Shown: in pieces, positions 7,834 to 16,013 of the stretch | How the letters are laid out: each line of letters opens with the position of its first letter | Numbering within the stretch: position 1 is the first letter of the stretch | Source of the DNA: JAABRE01 sp964413275 | GTDB taxonomy: Bacteria; Cyanobacteriota; Cyanobacteriia; Cyanobacteriales; JAABRE01 | Reading direction: 5' to 3' | Assembly (NCBI GenBank): GCA_964413275.1 | Contig: CAYPSO010000052.1 | Coordinates: 1-31,604, forward strand | DNA length: 31,604 bases | Notes under the pieces: model-generated | What the model was told of the DNA's origin: nothing | Seen by the model: only the letters and a program-made list of their open reading frames with translations | The model's database searches: none | Program-made: the position numbers and the translations under genes

Positions 7834-9390
7834 ATGACCATAACTAAAAAATTAAATTATCGCAAGCAGAAAAAACAAAGTAGTATCTTTGAAAAGATAA
7901 TGGCCTTTTGGGCGACAGTAAATTTAATCTTAGTAATCTTTGATATTAGTTATATACCCTTACGAGATTTTTGGTTACAGGGCAGAATACAACTTTTTAT
8001 TAAATTAGGAAAATATGAACTAGAACTTCCTAAATATCCAGTTAAAATCATACCTTTTAGAGTTACTAATTGGTATGATTGGGTGAAAGGAATTGAACCT
8101 TTTCGAGAAACCCAAGAATATTTAGAAAGAGTAGAAGATTTAAACGAAAAAATTAGTCAAATAGCCCTTTCTTCCTCAAATAATCCCGAAAAATCAGGGA
8201 CTTTTACCCCAGAAACTGAGACGGTAGAAGCTATACTAGCTGACTTACGTCAAAAAAGTATAGCAATGATTGAAACAAATCCCTTTCAAATTGCTGATAA
8301 AACAGGCACATTAGAAAGGATTAAAAATAAGATGAGAGTGCATATTTTTGAGACAGAAGATGCCTCATCTACAGAATCTTTTAATATTTTTTGGAGTAAA
8401 GAACATCTCATTAAAGCGGGAATTAGAGAAGAATTAAACTTTTTTGAGCGAGAAATTAAACCACTTATTGAGACTAATTATTATCGTCCCATAGGTGAAA
8501 ACGGACAACTCGTAGATAACTTTGGTATTATTGATTTTTCTTTTTTTACTATTTATTTTGCCATCGAATTTTTAGCTCGCACTTGGTATATCAGTCGTCG
8601 TCATACAGGGGTAAGCTGGTTAGATGCCATGTTATGGCGTTGGTACGATTTCTTTTTCTTTTTTCCCGTATTGCGTTGGTTAAGAATAATTCCTGTAACT
8701 ATCCGTTTAAATAAAATTGGAGTAATAGATTTAAGCGCAATTCAAAAACAAGCCAGCCAGGGTTTTGTTGCTGGAATTGCTGAAGATTTAACTGAAGTGG
8801 TGGTAATTAGGATTATTAATCAGGTTCAAAGTTCTGTTCAAGAAGGTGAAATAGAAAAATTTTTATCTAATCAAAGTGCTCAAGAATATATCGATCTTAA
8901 CGATACCAATGAAATTACGGAAATTCTTAAATTAATTCTTGAATTAATAGTTAATCAAGTAATACCTCAAATTCGCCCCGAAGTCGAAGAAATATTAAAA
9001 TATAGTCTCAATAAAAGCTTAAATCAATCAGAAGCTTTTCAAACATTACAAAAATTACCCGGAATAAATAATTTACAACATAATTTAACAGAAAAAATAG
9101 TTCAACAACTATATCAGGTTTTTTCAGAAACTTTACAAGCATCCTTACAAAAGGATCGAGAATTTGAAGGATTATTGGAAAATGTCACCAGTAAATTTAC
9201 GAATACCATTAGTTCACAAATTCAGGCTAAAGCAAGCATGAATAAAATAGAATCATTAGTAATTGCTTTGTTAGAAGAAGTTAAAATAAATTACGTTCAG
9301 AAACTCTCAACCGAAGACGTAGAAGATATTCTAGAACAAAAAAGAGCCTTACAATCTCAAGCTCAAACTACAGATATACTTAAATCTTAG
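7834..9390 (+). CDS. Conserved cyanobacterial membrane protein, function unknown
   Basis: The 518-residue protein matches no enzyme family that I recognise. A hydrophobic segment lies at about residues 22-42 (MAFWATVNLILVIFDISYIP). Two more lie at about 230-250 (FSFFTIYFAIEFLA) and 271-288 (aromatic-rich YDFFFFFPVLRW, then LRIIPV). Between TM1 and TM2 is a soluble region of about 185 residues rich in E, K and T. After the last TM come about 220 residues of predicted amphipathic helix (QxxQ/E/I/L-rich, with PGINN and several NQ stretches) that could oligomerise along the membrane. It opens with the positively charged KKLNYRKQKKQS, which favours a cytoplasmic N-terminus. It begins immediately after a heptamer array with no ribosome-binding site. 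Confidence 0.75.
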   Translation: MTITKKLNYRKQKKQSSIFEKIMAFWATVNLILVIFDISYIPLRDFWLQGRIQLFIKLGKYELELPKYPVKIIPFRVTNWYDWVKGIEPFRETQEYLERVEDLNEKISQIALSSSNNPEKSGTFTPETETVEAILADLRQKSIAMIETNPFQIADKTGTLERIKNKMRVHIFETEDASSTESFNIFWSKEHLIKAGIREELNFFEREIKPLIETNYYRPIGENGQLVDNFGIIDFSFFTIYFAIEFLARTWYISRRHTGVSWLDAMLWRWYDFFFFFPVLRWLRIIPVTIRLNKIGVIDLSAIQKQASQGFVAGIAEDLTEVVVIRIINQVQSSVQEGEIEKFLSNQSAQEYIDLNDTNEITEILKLILELIVNQVIPQIRPEVEEILKYSLNKSLNQSEAFQTLQKLPGINNLQHNLTEKIVQQLYQVFSETLQASLQKDREFEGLLENVTSKFTNTISSQIQAKASMNKIESLVIALLEEVKINYVQKLSTEDVEDILEQKRALQSQAQTTDILKS

Positions 9391-9476
9391 AAAAATTCAA
9401 AATAGATTATAATAATTCATAGACACATATCTAAATTTGATATTGGTCCAATCTAAAAAACGATCTAGTCCTTGGG

Positions 9477-9500
9477 AAGTGGGTCTTACCCGCTTTTTTT
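9477..9500 (+). terminator. Attenuator-like terminator in the rimP-nusA leader
   Basis: An 8-bp stem (AAGTGGGT at 9477-9484 with ACCCGCTT at 9488-9495, one G-T wobble, loop CTT) is followed by a continuous T tract to 9500. This has the full form of a rho-independent terminator but ends only 13 bases before the rimP ATG. A TATAAT at 9408-9413 could be the -10 element of a promoter upstream of it. As NusA autoregulates its operon in other bacteria, this is likely a leader attenuator rather than just the end of the previous gene. Confidence 0.65.
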
Positions 9501-9513
9501 ATTGCATTGATAT

Positions 9514-9975
9514 ATGACTCATTCTCTAATCCCACAAATTATTGAACTAGCAACACCCCTTGCCAATCAACTTGGTTTAGACTTGGTTGATGCAGTATTT
9601 CAAACCAATAAAACCCCACCTATTTTAAGGATAGATATTCGTAATCTAGAAACTGACACCAGTTTAAAAGATTGTGAAAACATGAGTCGAGCCTTAGAAG
9701 AATTGCTCGATAATAGCGATTTAATTCCTAGTTCCTATGTACTAGAAATTTCTAGTCCTGGTATTTCACGACAGTTAACCACGGATCGAGAATTTATCTC
9801 ATTTAAAGGCTTCTCTGTGATAGTGAAAACCTTCGCTCCTTATTTAGAACAAAAAGAGTGGCGAGGAAAACTACAAGGAAGGGATGAAGATAAAGTTTAT
9901 CTCAACCAGAAAGGAAAAGTAGTCGCCATACCCAGAGAAAAAATAGCCAAAGTCCAGTTAGAAGAAAAAAAATAA
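9514..9975 (+). CDS. rimP: Ribosome maturation factor RimP
   Basis: RimP helps mature the 30S subunit. The 153-residue product has the usual length and two-domain form. The N-terminal domain starts with IIELATPLANQLGLDLVDAV and contains the strand ILRIDIRN. The family signature follows: SRALEELLDNSDLIPSSYVL, then EISSPGISRQLTTDREF. The C-terminal SH3-like barrel includes GKLQGRDEDKVYL and ends AIPREKIAKVQLEEKK. It is the first gene of the rimP-nusA-ylxR-infB operon, 26 bases before nusA. Confidence 0.96.
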   Translation: MTHSLIPQIIELATPLANQLGLDLVDAVFQTNKTPPILRIDIRNLETDTSLKDCENMSRALEELLDNSDLIPSSYVLEISSPGISRQLTTDREFISFKGFSVIVKTFAPYLEQKEWRGKLQGRDEDKVYLNQKGKVVAIPREKIAKVQLEEKK

Positions 9976-10001
9976 ATAATAATTTAGGAGGATAAATACT
10001 G

Positions 10002-11210
10002 ATGTCCATCGTCAGTTTACCAGGGCTTAAAAATATGATTGATGAAATTAGTCATAGACATAACTTACCCAAAACATCTGTAGAAGAAGCCTTAAGAGAG
10101 GCATTAATTAAAGGATACGAGCGTTATCGTCGTTCTTTAAACATTAGTAAAATTCAATTTAGTGAAGAATACTTTGAAAATTTCAAAGTAGAACTTGATA
10201 CCGAAGAAGAAGGATTTCGCATTCTTTCCATTAAGACTATTGTTGAAGACGTGGATAATACCGATCATCAAATTGGACTCAAAGAAGTACAAGAATTTGA
10301 TGAAGAAGCTCAATTAGGAGATACAGTAGTAGCCGATGTTACCCCCGAACAAAAAGATTTTGGTCGTATGGCTGCGATCCAAACTAAACAAGTTTTATTA
10401 CAAAAATTACGGGATCAACAAAGAAAAATAATTCAAGAAGAATTTCAAGAAATAGAAGGAGAAGTTTTACAAGCTAGAGTTCTCAGATTTGAAAAACAAT
10501 CAATTATTATGGCAGTAAGCAGTGCTTTTGGACAACCAGAAGTAGAAGCTGAATTACCCAGACGGGAACAGTTACCAAACGATAATTATCGAGCTAACGC
10601 TAACTTTAGAGTACATCTAAAAAAAGTCAGAGATGGAGCCCATCGTGGTCCACAACTAATCGTATCTAGGGCTACGGCGGATTTAGTGGTTTATCTATTT
10701 GAAAACGAAGTACCAGAAATTGAAGAAGAAGTAGTACGGATTATTGCCGTAGCTAGAGAAGCTAATCCTCCCTCTCGTCACGTTGGCCCGAGAACCAAAA
10801 TTGCTGTTGATACCTACGAAAGAGATGTCGATCCCGTCGGAGCTTGTATTGGCGCTCGTGGTTCAAGGATTCAAGCAGTGGTAAATGAACTTAGAGGAGA
10901 AAAAATAGACGTAATTCGTTGGTCACCAGATCCAGCTACTTATATAGCTAATTCCCTTAGCCCCGCTAGAGTAGATCAGGTTATTTTAATTAATCCCGAA
11001 GATCGACAATCATTGGTATTAGTCGCCGAAGATCAACTTAGTTTAGCTATTGGTAAAGAAGGACAAAATGTTCGTTTAGCCGCTCGTTTAACAGGCTGGA
11101 AAATTGACATTAAAGATGGTGCTAAATACCAAGCTGAAGATTACGAGCAACCTGAAATTTCAGAAACTTTCATAGAGGAAGAAGAATTGGAGTCTGATAT
11201 GGCAGATTAA
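10002..11210 (+). CDS. nusA: Transcription termination/antitermination protein NusA
   Basis: NusA binds RNA polymerase and nascent RNA and modulates pausing, termination and antitermination. The 402 residues cover the N-terminal polymerase-binding domain (1 to about 130), an S1 domain (about 135-205) and two KH domains. The latter include DPVGACIGARGSRIQAVVNE (GxxG in KH1) and LAIGKEGQNVRLAARLTGWK (GxxG in KH2). As in other non-proteobacterial forms, there are no C-terminal acidic repeats; only a short acidic tail (ISETFIEEEELESDMAD) follows. The start is fixed by AGGAGG ten bases upstream of the ATG. The next gene begins two bases after its stop, consistent with translational coupling. Confidence 0.98.
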   Translation: MSIVSLPGLKNMIDEISHRHNLPKTSVEEALREALIKGYERYRRSLNISKIQFSEEYFENFKVELDTEEEGFRILSIKTIVEDVDNTDHQIGLKEVQEFDEEAQLGDTVVADVTPEQKDFGRMAAIQTKQVLLQKLRDQQRKIIQEEFQEIEGEVLQARVLRFEKQSIIMAVSSAFGQPEVEAELPRREQLPNDNYRANANFRVHLKKVRDGAHRGPQLIVSRATADLVVYLFENEVPEIEEEVVRIIAVAREANPPSRHVGPRTKIAVDTYERDVDPVGACIGARGSRIQAVVNELRGEKIDVIRWSPDPATYIANSLSPARVDQVILINPEDRQSLVLVAEDQLSLAIGKEGQNVRLAARLTGWKIDIKDGAKYQAEDYEQPEISETFIEEEELESDMAD

Positions 11211-11212
11211 TA

Positions 11213-11491
11213 ATGAAGAAAAACTATCGACGCTGTATCAGTTGTCGTCATATAGGTTCAAAAGAAGAATTTTGGAGGATTGTAAGAACCTATCCGTCGA
11301 AAAAGGTACAATTAGATCAAGGTATGGGACGTTCTGCTTATATTTGCCCTCAAGCTGATTGTTTAAAAATAGCTCTCAAAAAAAACAGATTAGATCGTGC
11401 CTTAAAAACCAATGTACCAGAAGAAATTTATCAAAAATTATGGGAGCGTTTGGCAACCTCCACACCAAATTCTATAGAGCTAAAAACCTAA
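11213..11491 (+). CDS. ylxR: YlxR-family RNA-binding protein
   Basis: The small basic protein of 92 residues has the two YlxR hallmarks: RRCISCR near the N-terminus and MGRSAYICPQADCLKIALKK in the middle. The conserved position between nusA and infB confirms the assignment. YlxR has a positively charged nucleic-acid-binding face. Reported roles vary (RNase P interaction, gene regulation), so the function here is inferred only from the family. It starts two bases after the nusA stop. Confidence 0.93.
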   Translation: MKKNYRRCISCRHIGSKEEFWRIVRTYPSKKVQLDQGMGRSAYICPQADCLKIALKKNRLDRALKTNVPEEIYQKLWERLATSTPNSIELKT

Positions 11492-11714
11492 AAAAAGAAC
11501 CAATAATAATAACCCTAAACCTGAGAATTACCTAAAATTGCCTTTAACAGCCATACTAGAAAACAAATCAGTAATCGTGGTAAATACAAAAATTATAAAC
11601 TTATTGACTTTATAGGAGGAAAAACACGGCAAACAATTATTATCCCAAACGGGAAATATCAAACAAACAACAACAAAATTAGTGTAAGTTTTTACCAATT
11701 AAGGGGAATAGTGC
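11492..11714 (+). promoter_or_regulatory. ylxR-infB leader with an orphan Shine-Dalgarno
   Basis: This 223-base gap holds no ordinary gene. It contains a consensus AGGAGG at 11614-11619 with no ATG, GTG or TTG at usable distance. The codon at the ideal spacing is ACG (11626), opening an 18-codon frame that ends with TAG at 11680. From about 11660 the sequence is CA-rich and probably unstructured. The real infB ribosome-binding site is AAGGGGA just upstream of 11715. A gene encoding the L7Ae-like YlxQ protein sits here in some bacteria, but no such gene is visible. Confidence 0.4.
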
Positions 11715-14639
11715 ATGAACAACGGAAAAATTAGAATTTACGATTTATCAAAAGAACTAAATCTGGAAAATAAAGATATTTTAACAATTTGCGAACAAAT
11801 CAATTTGACAGTTAAAAGTCACAGTAGCACAATTACAGAATCAGATGCTGAAAGAATTCGTGCGGCCGCTGAAAAATATACTCCCAGTCCAACTGACCAC
11901 AAACATCATCATTTATCAAAAATAGATAACTCAGATCCGAAAAACTTGAAACAAAAACCTAAACAACAAATTTTAGCCATTCATCACAAAGGCTCTGAAA
12001 ATACAAAAACCAACACAACAGGAACGGTTTTAGCGAGTCCACCTCGTCCACCTGTAAAAACACCATTTTCACCTTCAAAAGATGAAGTTACAGGAGAATC
12101 TAAACCCCAATCTCCAAAGTTTAATAAAGAAGAAAGAACAACCACAGAGTCTAATTTAGAAAAGCCCAGACTTATAGAGCCTCCCTCTAGGGAAAAACCT
12201 CAAGCAAAAGATAAACCAACCATCACCAGAAAACCTAGAATTCAAGGAACTACAATTTCATCTATATCTAAAAATAAAGATTCTAAAGATAAAGATAATT
12301 CTAGAGATGAATCTTTTATAAATAAAGATTCTAAGAAAATTACAAATAAACTTAAATTACAAAAACCACAAAAACCAAAAGTAGAATTATCAGAATCGAA
12401 AATAGATTTAGAGGATCTAGACCTTGAACCAGATACAGATTTAGATGGAACTGATAATGTCATCGAACCCATTGATGATTTAGATGATGAAACCGGGCTC
12501 GCTAAAAATAATAAACATAAATTAAAACTCAAACGACCTAATCCACCTAGAAAAAGTAGTTGGGAAGAAGAAGAAGAGGAGAAAAATAAATCTAAATTAT
12601 CTAAAACTAAAAAGCGGCGACAGCAGCTATTGGATGAAGATGATGACGATTTAGAATCAGAATTAGGTTCTGTTTCTTTACCTAAATCAGTGAGTATGTC
12701 CATAGCACGTCCTCCTAAACCCCCTTCTGCTAACGAACCAAACCCAGAGCCAACAGGAGTAACTTACAAACAAAAAGCTGCCCCAAGACAAAAGGGTAGC
12801 AGTAAATCAGATAATAAGGAACGTCGTCGAGATAAAATTGCTGTTGCTCAAAAGGCAGAATCAATCACTCTTTCTGGTAGTTTAACCGTCAGAGACTTGG
12901 CAGATTTGCTTTGTGTTGCTGAAACTGAAATTATTAAAATTCTTTTCTTTAAGGGAATTCCCGTTAGTATCACCCAAACTTTAGACCTTGATACAGCACG
13001 TATGGTGGCTCAAGAGTTAGAAGTTGAAGTTAAAACACCAGAAGAAAAATCTGCTGCCACCAAAGAGACAGAAATGCTTGACGAAGCCGATTTGGAAAAT
13101 CTCCAAAGTCGTCCTCCTGTGGTCACAATTATGGGTCACGTCGATCATGGTAAAACAACCCTACTAGACTCCATTCGCAAAACTAAGGTAGCTCAAGGAG
13201 AAGCTGGAGGTATTACCCAACATATTGGTGCTTACCACGTTGATGTAGAACATAATGGTAAAACCCAGCAAATTGTTTTCTTAGATACACCAGGTCACGA
13301 AGCTTTCACTGCCATGAGGGCTAGGGGTACAAGGGTAACAGATATTGCTATTCTTGTGGTTGCCGCAGATGACGGGGTACAACCTCAAACCAAAGAAGCC
13401 ATTAGTCATGCCCGTGCTGCTAAAGTTCCCATTGTAGTAGCCATCAATAAAGTAGATAAACCTAGTGCAGAACCAGATCGTATTAAACAAGAGCTTACCG
13501 AACAAGGTTTAGTATCTGAAGAATGGGGTGGCGATACCATTATGGTTCCGGTTAGCGCATTAACGGGAGAAAATCTTGATACCTTGTTAGAAATGATTGT
13601 CTTGGTTTCAGAAATTGAAGAACTTCAGGCTAATCCAAATCGTAAAGCTAAAGGAACAGTAATCGAAGCTCACTTAGATCGCTCTAGAGGCCCTGTAGCT
13701 AGTTTGTTAATTCAAAATGGTACTTTACGAGTGGGGGATATTATTGTCGCTGGCTCAGTATTTGGTAAGATTCGGGCCATGATTGACGATAGAGGCGAAA
13801 AAGTTGAAGCCGCTACTCCGTCTTTTGCTGTGGAAATTTTGGGCTTAAATGAAGTACCGGCCGCAGGTCAAGAATTTGATGTTTATGACAATGAAAAAGA
13901 AGCTCGTGCCATTGCTGAGGGTAATTATCAAAATCAGCGACACTCACGCTTACAACAGGCTATGTCTTCTCGTCGTGTGAGTCTGAGCAGTATTTCTGCC
14001 CAAGCTCAAGAGGGAGAATTAAAAGAACTTAATTTAATTCTCAAGGCTGACGTACAAGGCTCGGTAGAAGCGATTTTAGGTTCTTTACAGCAGTTACCTC
14101 AAAATGAAGTCCAAATTAGGGTGCTTTTATCTTCGGCTGGTGAAATTACTGAAACTGATGTGGATTTAGCTGCCGCTAGTGGTGCTGTAATTATTGGCTT
14201 TAATACAACTTTAGCTTCTGGGGCTAGGGCTGCTGCCGACAGAGAAGGGGTAGATATTCGGGAATATAACATTATCTATAAGCTTCTTGATGAAATTCAA
14301 GGAGCGATGGAAGGTTTACTCGATCCTGAAGAGGTGGAAGAAGCTTTAGGACAAGCAGAAGTTCGTGCTGTGTTTAATGTTGGACGTGGTGCTGTTGCTG
14401 GTTGTTATGTTCTCTCCGGTAAAATCATGCGTAATCGTTTGATTCGAGTTAAACGTGGAGGAGAAATTGTTTATCAAGGACCTTTAGATTCACTCAAACG
14501 AGTTAAGGAAGATGTCCGAGAAGTTAATGCTGGCTTTGAATGTGGTATTAATTCCAATAAGTTTAACGATTGGCAAGAAGGCGACATCATTGAAGTTTAT
14601 CAAATGGTGTTAAAACGTCGTACTCTTTCCACTAAATAG
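11715..14639 (+). CDS. infB: Translation initiation factor IF-2
   Basis: IF-2 is the GTPase that brings formyl-Met-tRNA to the 30S subunit and promotes subunit joining. The 974-residue product begins with an IF2_N module (IRIYDLSKELNLENKDILTI). A long low-complexity linker follows (about 50-390), rich in K, P, S, D and E. A second IF2_N module comes next (LTVRDLADLLCVAETEIIKI). The G domain has G1 GHVDHGKTT (about 473), G3 DTPGHEAF and G4 NKVDK, and the C-terminal domains II-IV follow, including the initiator-tRNA-binding end. The long linker is usual for cyanobacteria. A Shine-Dalgarno AAGGGGA precedes the ATG. The TAG stop is the start of a heptamer array that contains a terminator hairpin. 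Confidence 0.98.
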   Translation: MNNGKIRIYDLSKELNLENKDILTICEQINLTVKSHSSTITESDAERIRAAAEKYTPSPTDHKHHHLSKIDNSDPKNLKQKPKQQILAIHHKGSENTKTNTTGTVLASPPRPPVKTPFSPSKDEVTGESKPQSPKFNKEERTTTESNLEKPRLIEPPSREKPQAKDKPTITRKPRIQGTTISSISKNKDSKDKDNSRDESFINKDSKKITNKLKLQKPQKPKVELSESKIDLEDLDLEPDTDLDGTDNVIEPIDDLDDETGLAKNNKHKLKLKRPNPPRKSSWEEEEEEKNKSKLSKTKKRRQQLLDEDDDDLESELGSVSLPKSVSMSIARPPKPPSANEPNPEPTGVTYKQKAAPRQKGSSKSDNKERRRDKIAVAQKAESITLSGSLTVRDLADLLCVAETEIIKILFFKGIPVSITQTLDLDTARMVAQELEVEVKTPEEKSAATKETEMLDEADLENLQSRPPVVTIMGHVDHGKTTLLDSIRKTKVAQGEAGGITQHIGAYHVDVEHNGKTQQIVFLDTPGHEAFTAMRARGTRVTDIAILVVAADDGVQPQTKEAISHARAAKVPIVVAINKVDKPSAEPDRIKQELTEQGLVSEEWGGDTIMVPVSALTGENLDTLLEMIVLVSEIEELQANPNRKAKGTVIEAHLDRSRGPVASLLIQNGTLRVGDIIVAGSVFGKIRAMIDDRGEKVEAATPSFAVEILGLNEVPAAGQEFDVYDNEKEARAIAEGNYQNQRHSRLQQAMSSRRVSLSSISAQAQEGELKELNLILKADVQGSVEAILGSLQQLPQNEVQIRVLLSSAGEITETDVDLAAASGAVIIGFNTTLASGARAAADREGVDIREYNIIYKLLDEIQGAMEGLLDPEEVEEALGQAEVRAVFNVGRGAVAGCYVLSGKIMRNRLIRVKRGGEIVYQGPLDSLKRVKEDVREVNAGFECGINSNKFNDWQEGDIIEVYQMVLKRRTLSTK

Positions 14640-14739
14640 TGAATAGTCAATGGTTAATAGTTAATAGTGAATGATTTTTTTTCAGCATTCACTATTAACC
14701 ATTCAAAAGCTATCACAAATAACAAATAATGAATAACCA
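14637..14739. repeat. Heptamer array starting at the infB stop codon
   Basis: From the infB TAG onward the sequence falls into degenerate 7-bp units: TAGTGAA, TAGTCAA, TGGTTAA, TAGTTAA, TAGTGAA. After a T-run come inverse-complement units such as CATTCAC and TATTAAC, then weaker units (CACAAAT, AACAAAT, AATGAAT). The two opposing halves form the hairpin listed separately. The array reaches the ATG of the next gene, which has no Shine-Dalgarno sequence. Confidence 0.75.
14660..14699 (+). terminator. Long hairpin after infB
   Basis: A perfect 14-bp stem (GTTAATAGTGAATG at 14660-14673 with its complement at 14686-14699) closes a 12-base loop containing eight T. It is built from opposing heptamer units. 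The T-run sits in the loop rather than after the stem, so it is not a textbook terminator, but it is the best candidate for the end of the infB transcript. Confidence 0.5.
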
Positions 14740-15324
14740 ATGAATAAATCACCTTTTTTATGGCTTAATCTGGCGGGATTTGCTGTTTTTCCCATCGCAA
14801 TACAAATAGTTTGGTTGGGTTTGGCTGTTGGGCAACCTTTACCCTTTTTTTGGCTAGAATTAATCCTTTTAGGAATTGTGGGAGTTATTCCTGTTGTTTG
14901 GATCCAGTGGAGCAAACCTTTTTCTCCCTTTAATTTATTATTTTTAACTTTAAAACCAGATAATTTAAGCGAATCTCAACGTCGCATTTTAACTGGATTA
15001 AAAACTAATAGACAACGTTTAATTAGTGCGATCGCCTCGATCTTAATTTTAGTTATTCTTTGGTATATATATAAATATGCTCCCTTGGCAACTTCGGCTG
15101 CTTCTTTTTTGCCTCAAGTTCGTATTTTAGGACTTTTAATTGCTATTGTTGCCTTTTTTATTGGTAATTTCTTTTTACAAACTTCTTTAAGTATTATTCC
15201 TTTAATATTAATCAATTCAGAAAAATATAATTCTTTAGAACCATATCCTCTAGAAAAAATTAAACAAGATTTTACCTTATTAGGTTTTCCCGTCAGTAAG
15301 TTGCTCCCTTCTTTCCTAGAGTAG
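14740..15324 (+). CDS. Low-complexity-tail membrane protein (cyanobacterial)
   Basis: The 194-residue integral membrane protein has four to five hydrophobic segments, at about residues 8-28, 36-55, 96-112, 125-143 and 144-160. The N-terminal pattern SPFLWLNLAGFAVFPIAIQI, then WLGLAVGQPLPFFWLELILL, and the QWSKPF/LKPDNLSESQRRIL loop match the cyanobacterial family named for a variable low-complexity C-terminal tail. Here the protein ends after LGFPVSKLLPSFLE, so the tail is short or absent. No function is known. The start ATG follows the heptamer array directly. Confidence 0.75.
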   Translation: MNKSPFLWLNLAGFAVFPIAIQIVWLGLAVGQPLPFFWLELILLGIVGVIPVVWIQWSKPFSPFNLLFLTLKPDNLSESQRRILTGLKTNRQRLISAIASILILVILWYIYKYAPLATSAASFLPQVRILGLLIAIVAFFIGNFFLQTSLSIIPLILINSEKYNSLEPYPLEKIKQDFTLLGFPVSKLLPSFLE

Positions 15325-15413
15325 CTTATTCGTTTTGTAACTAAAAAAAACCATCTAAATATTTTGGTAGTCAACTAAAAATAAATATAATATAGCTAAG
15401 ATAATCAGAAAAA

Positions 15414-15977
15414 ATGGCAATTACAGCATCAAAATCATTAACTTTAGAGGAGTTTTTACAACTTCCTGAAACAAAACCTATCCGAGAATATATTAACGGA
15501 GAAATCGTTGATAAACCAATGCCAAAGGGAAGACATAGCCGTTTACAAAGTAAACTTTGTACAGTCATAAATCAAATAACAGAAGCAGAAAAAATTGCCT
15601 ATGCTTTTCCTGAATTAAGGTGTACTTTTGCTGAACGTTCAATCGTACCAGATATAACTATATTTGAATGGAAAAATATCCCTTTTTCTGAGGAAGGAGA
15701 AGTTCCAGATGATTTTAAATTAGCTCCAGATTGGACAATTGAAATCCTTTCTCCAGATCAAAAATCTAATAAAGTTATTGGGAATATACTTCATTGTTTA
15801 AATCATGGAACTCAATTGGGATGGCTAATTGAACCTGAAGACCTTAGTATTTTAATATTTGTTTCTAAGCAACAACCCCAACTTTTACAAGGAAATGACA
15901 TATTACCTGTTTTAAAATCTATCAAATTAGAATTAACTGTAAATCAGATTTTTAATTGGTTAAAGATGGATAAATAA
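15414..15977 (+). CDS. Uma2-family (DUF820) putative PD-(D/E)XK nuclease
   Basis: The 187-residue protein has typical Uma2 features: LTLEEFLQLPETKPIREYIN near the N-terminus, the strand-turn VPDITIFEW containing the conserved Asp, and WTIEILSPDQKSNKV carrying the E-I-x-S-P-x-Q element. In this restriction-endonuclease-like fold the Asp and Glu would coordinate metal. Cyanobacteria carry many paralogues, and their biological role is not established. In many members the segment after the SPxQ element continues S-x-x-x-x-x-x-K; here K-S-N-K-V-I-G-N is similar. It is convergent with the PagL-like gene. Confidence 0.9.
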   Translation: MAITASKSLTLEEFLQLPETKPIREYINGEIVDKPMPKGRHSRLQSKLCTVINQITEAEKIAYAFPELRCTFAERSIVPDITIFEWKNIPFSEEGEVPDDFKLAPDWTIEILSPDQKSNKVIGNILHCLNHGTQLGWLIEPEDLSILIFVSKQQPQLLQGNDILPVLKSIKLELTVNQIFNWLKMDK

Positions 15978-16013
15978 ACGAAGATTAGTTAACTTATTGA
16001 GGTTATCAAAGTT

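Noticed and set aside
12242..12703. Long minus-strand frame of 153 codons, Ser-rich, opposite infB
   Set aside because: It is the antisense shadow of the Lys/Asp/Glu-rich IF-2 linker; composition explains the absence of stops.
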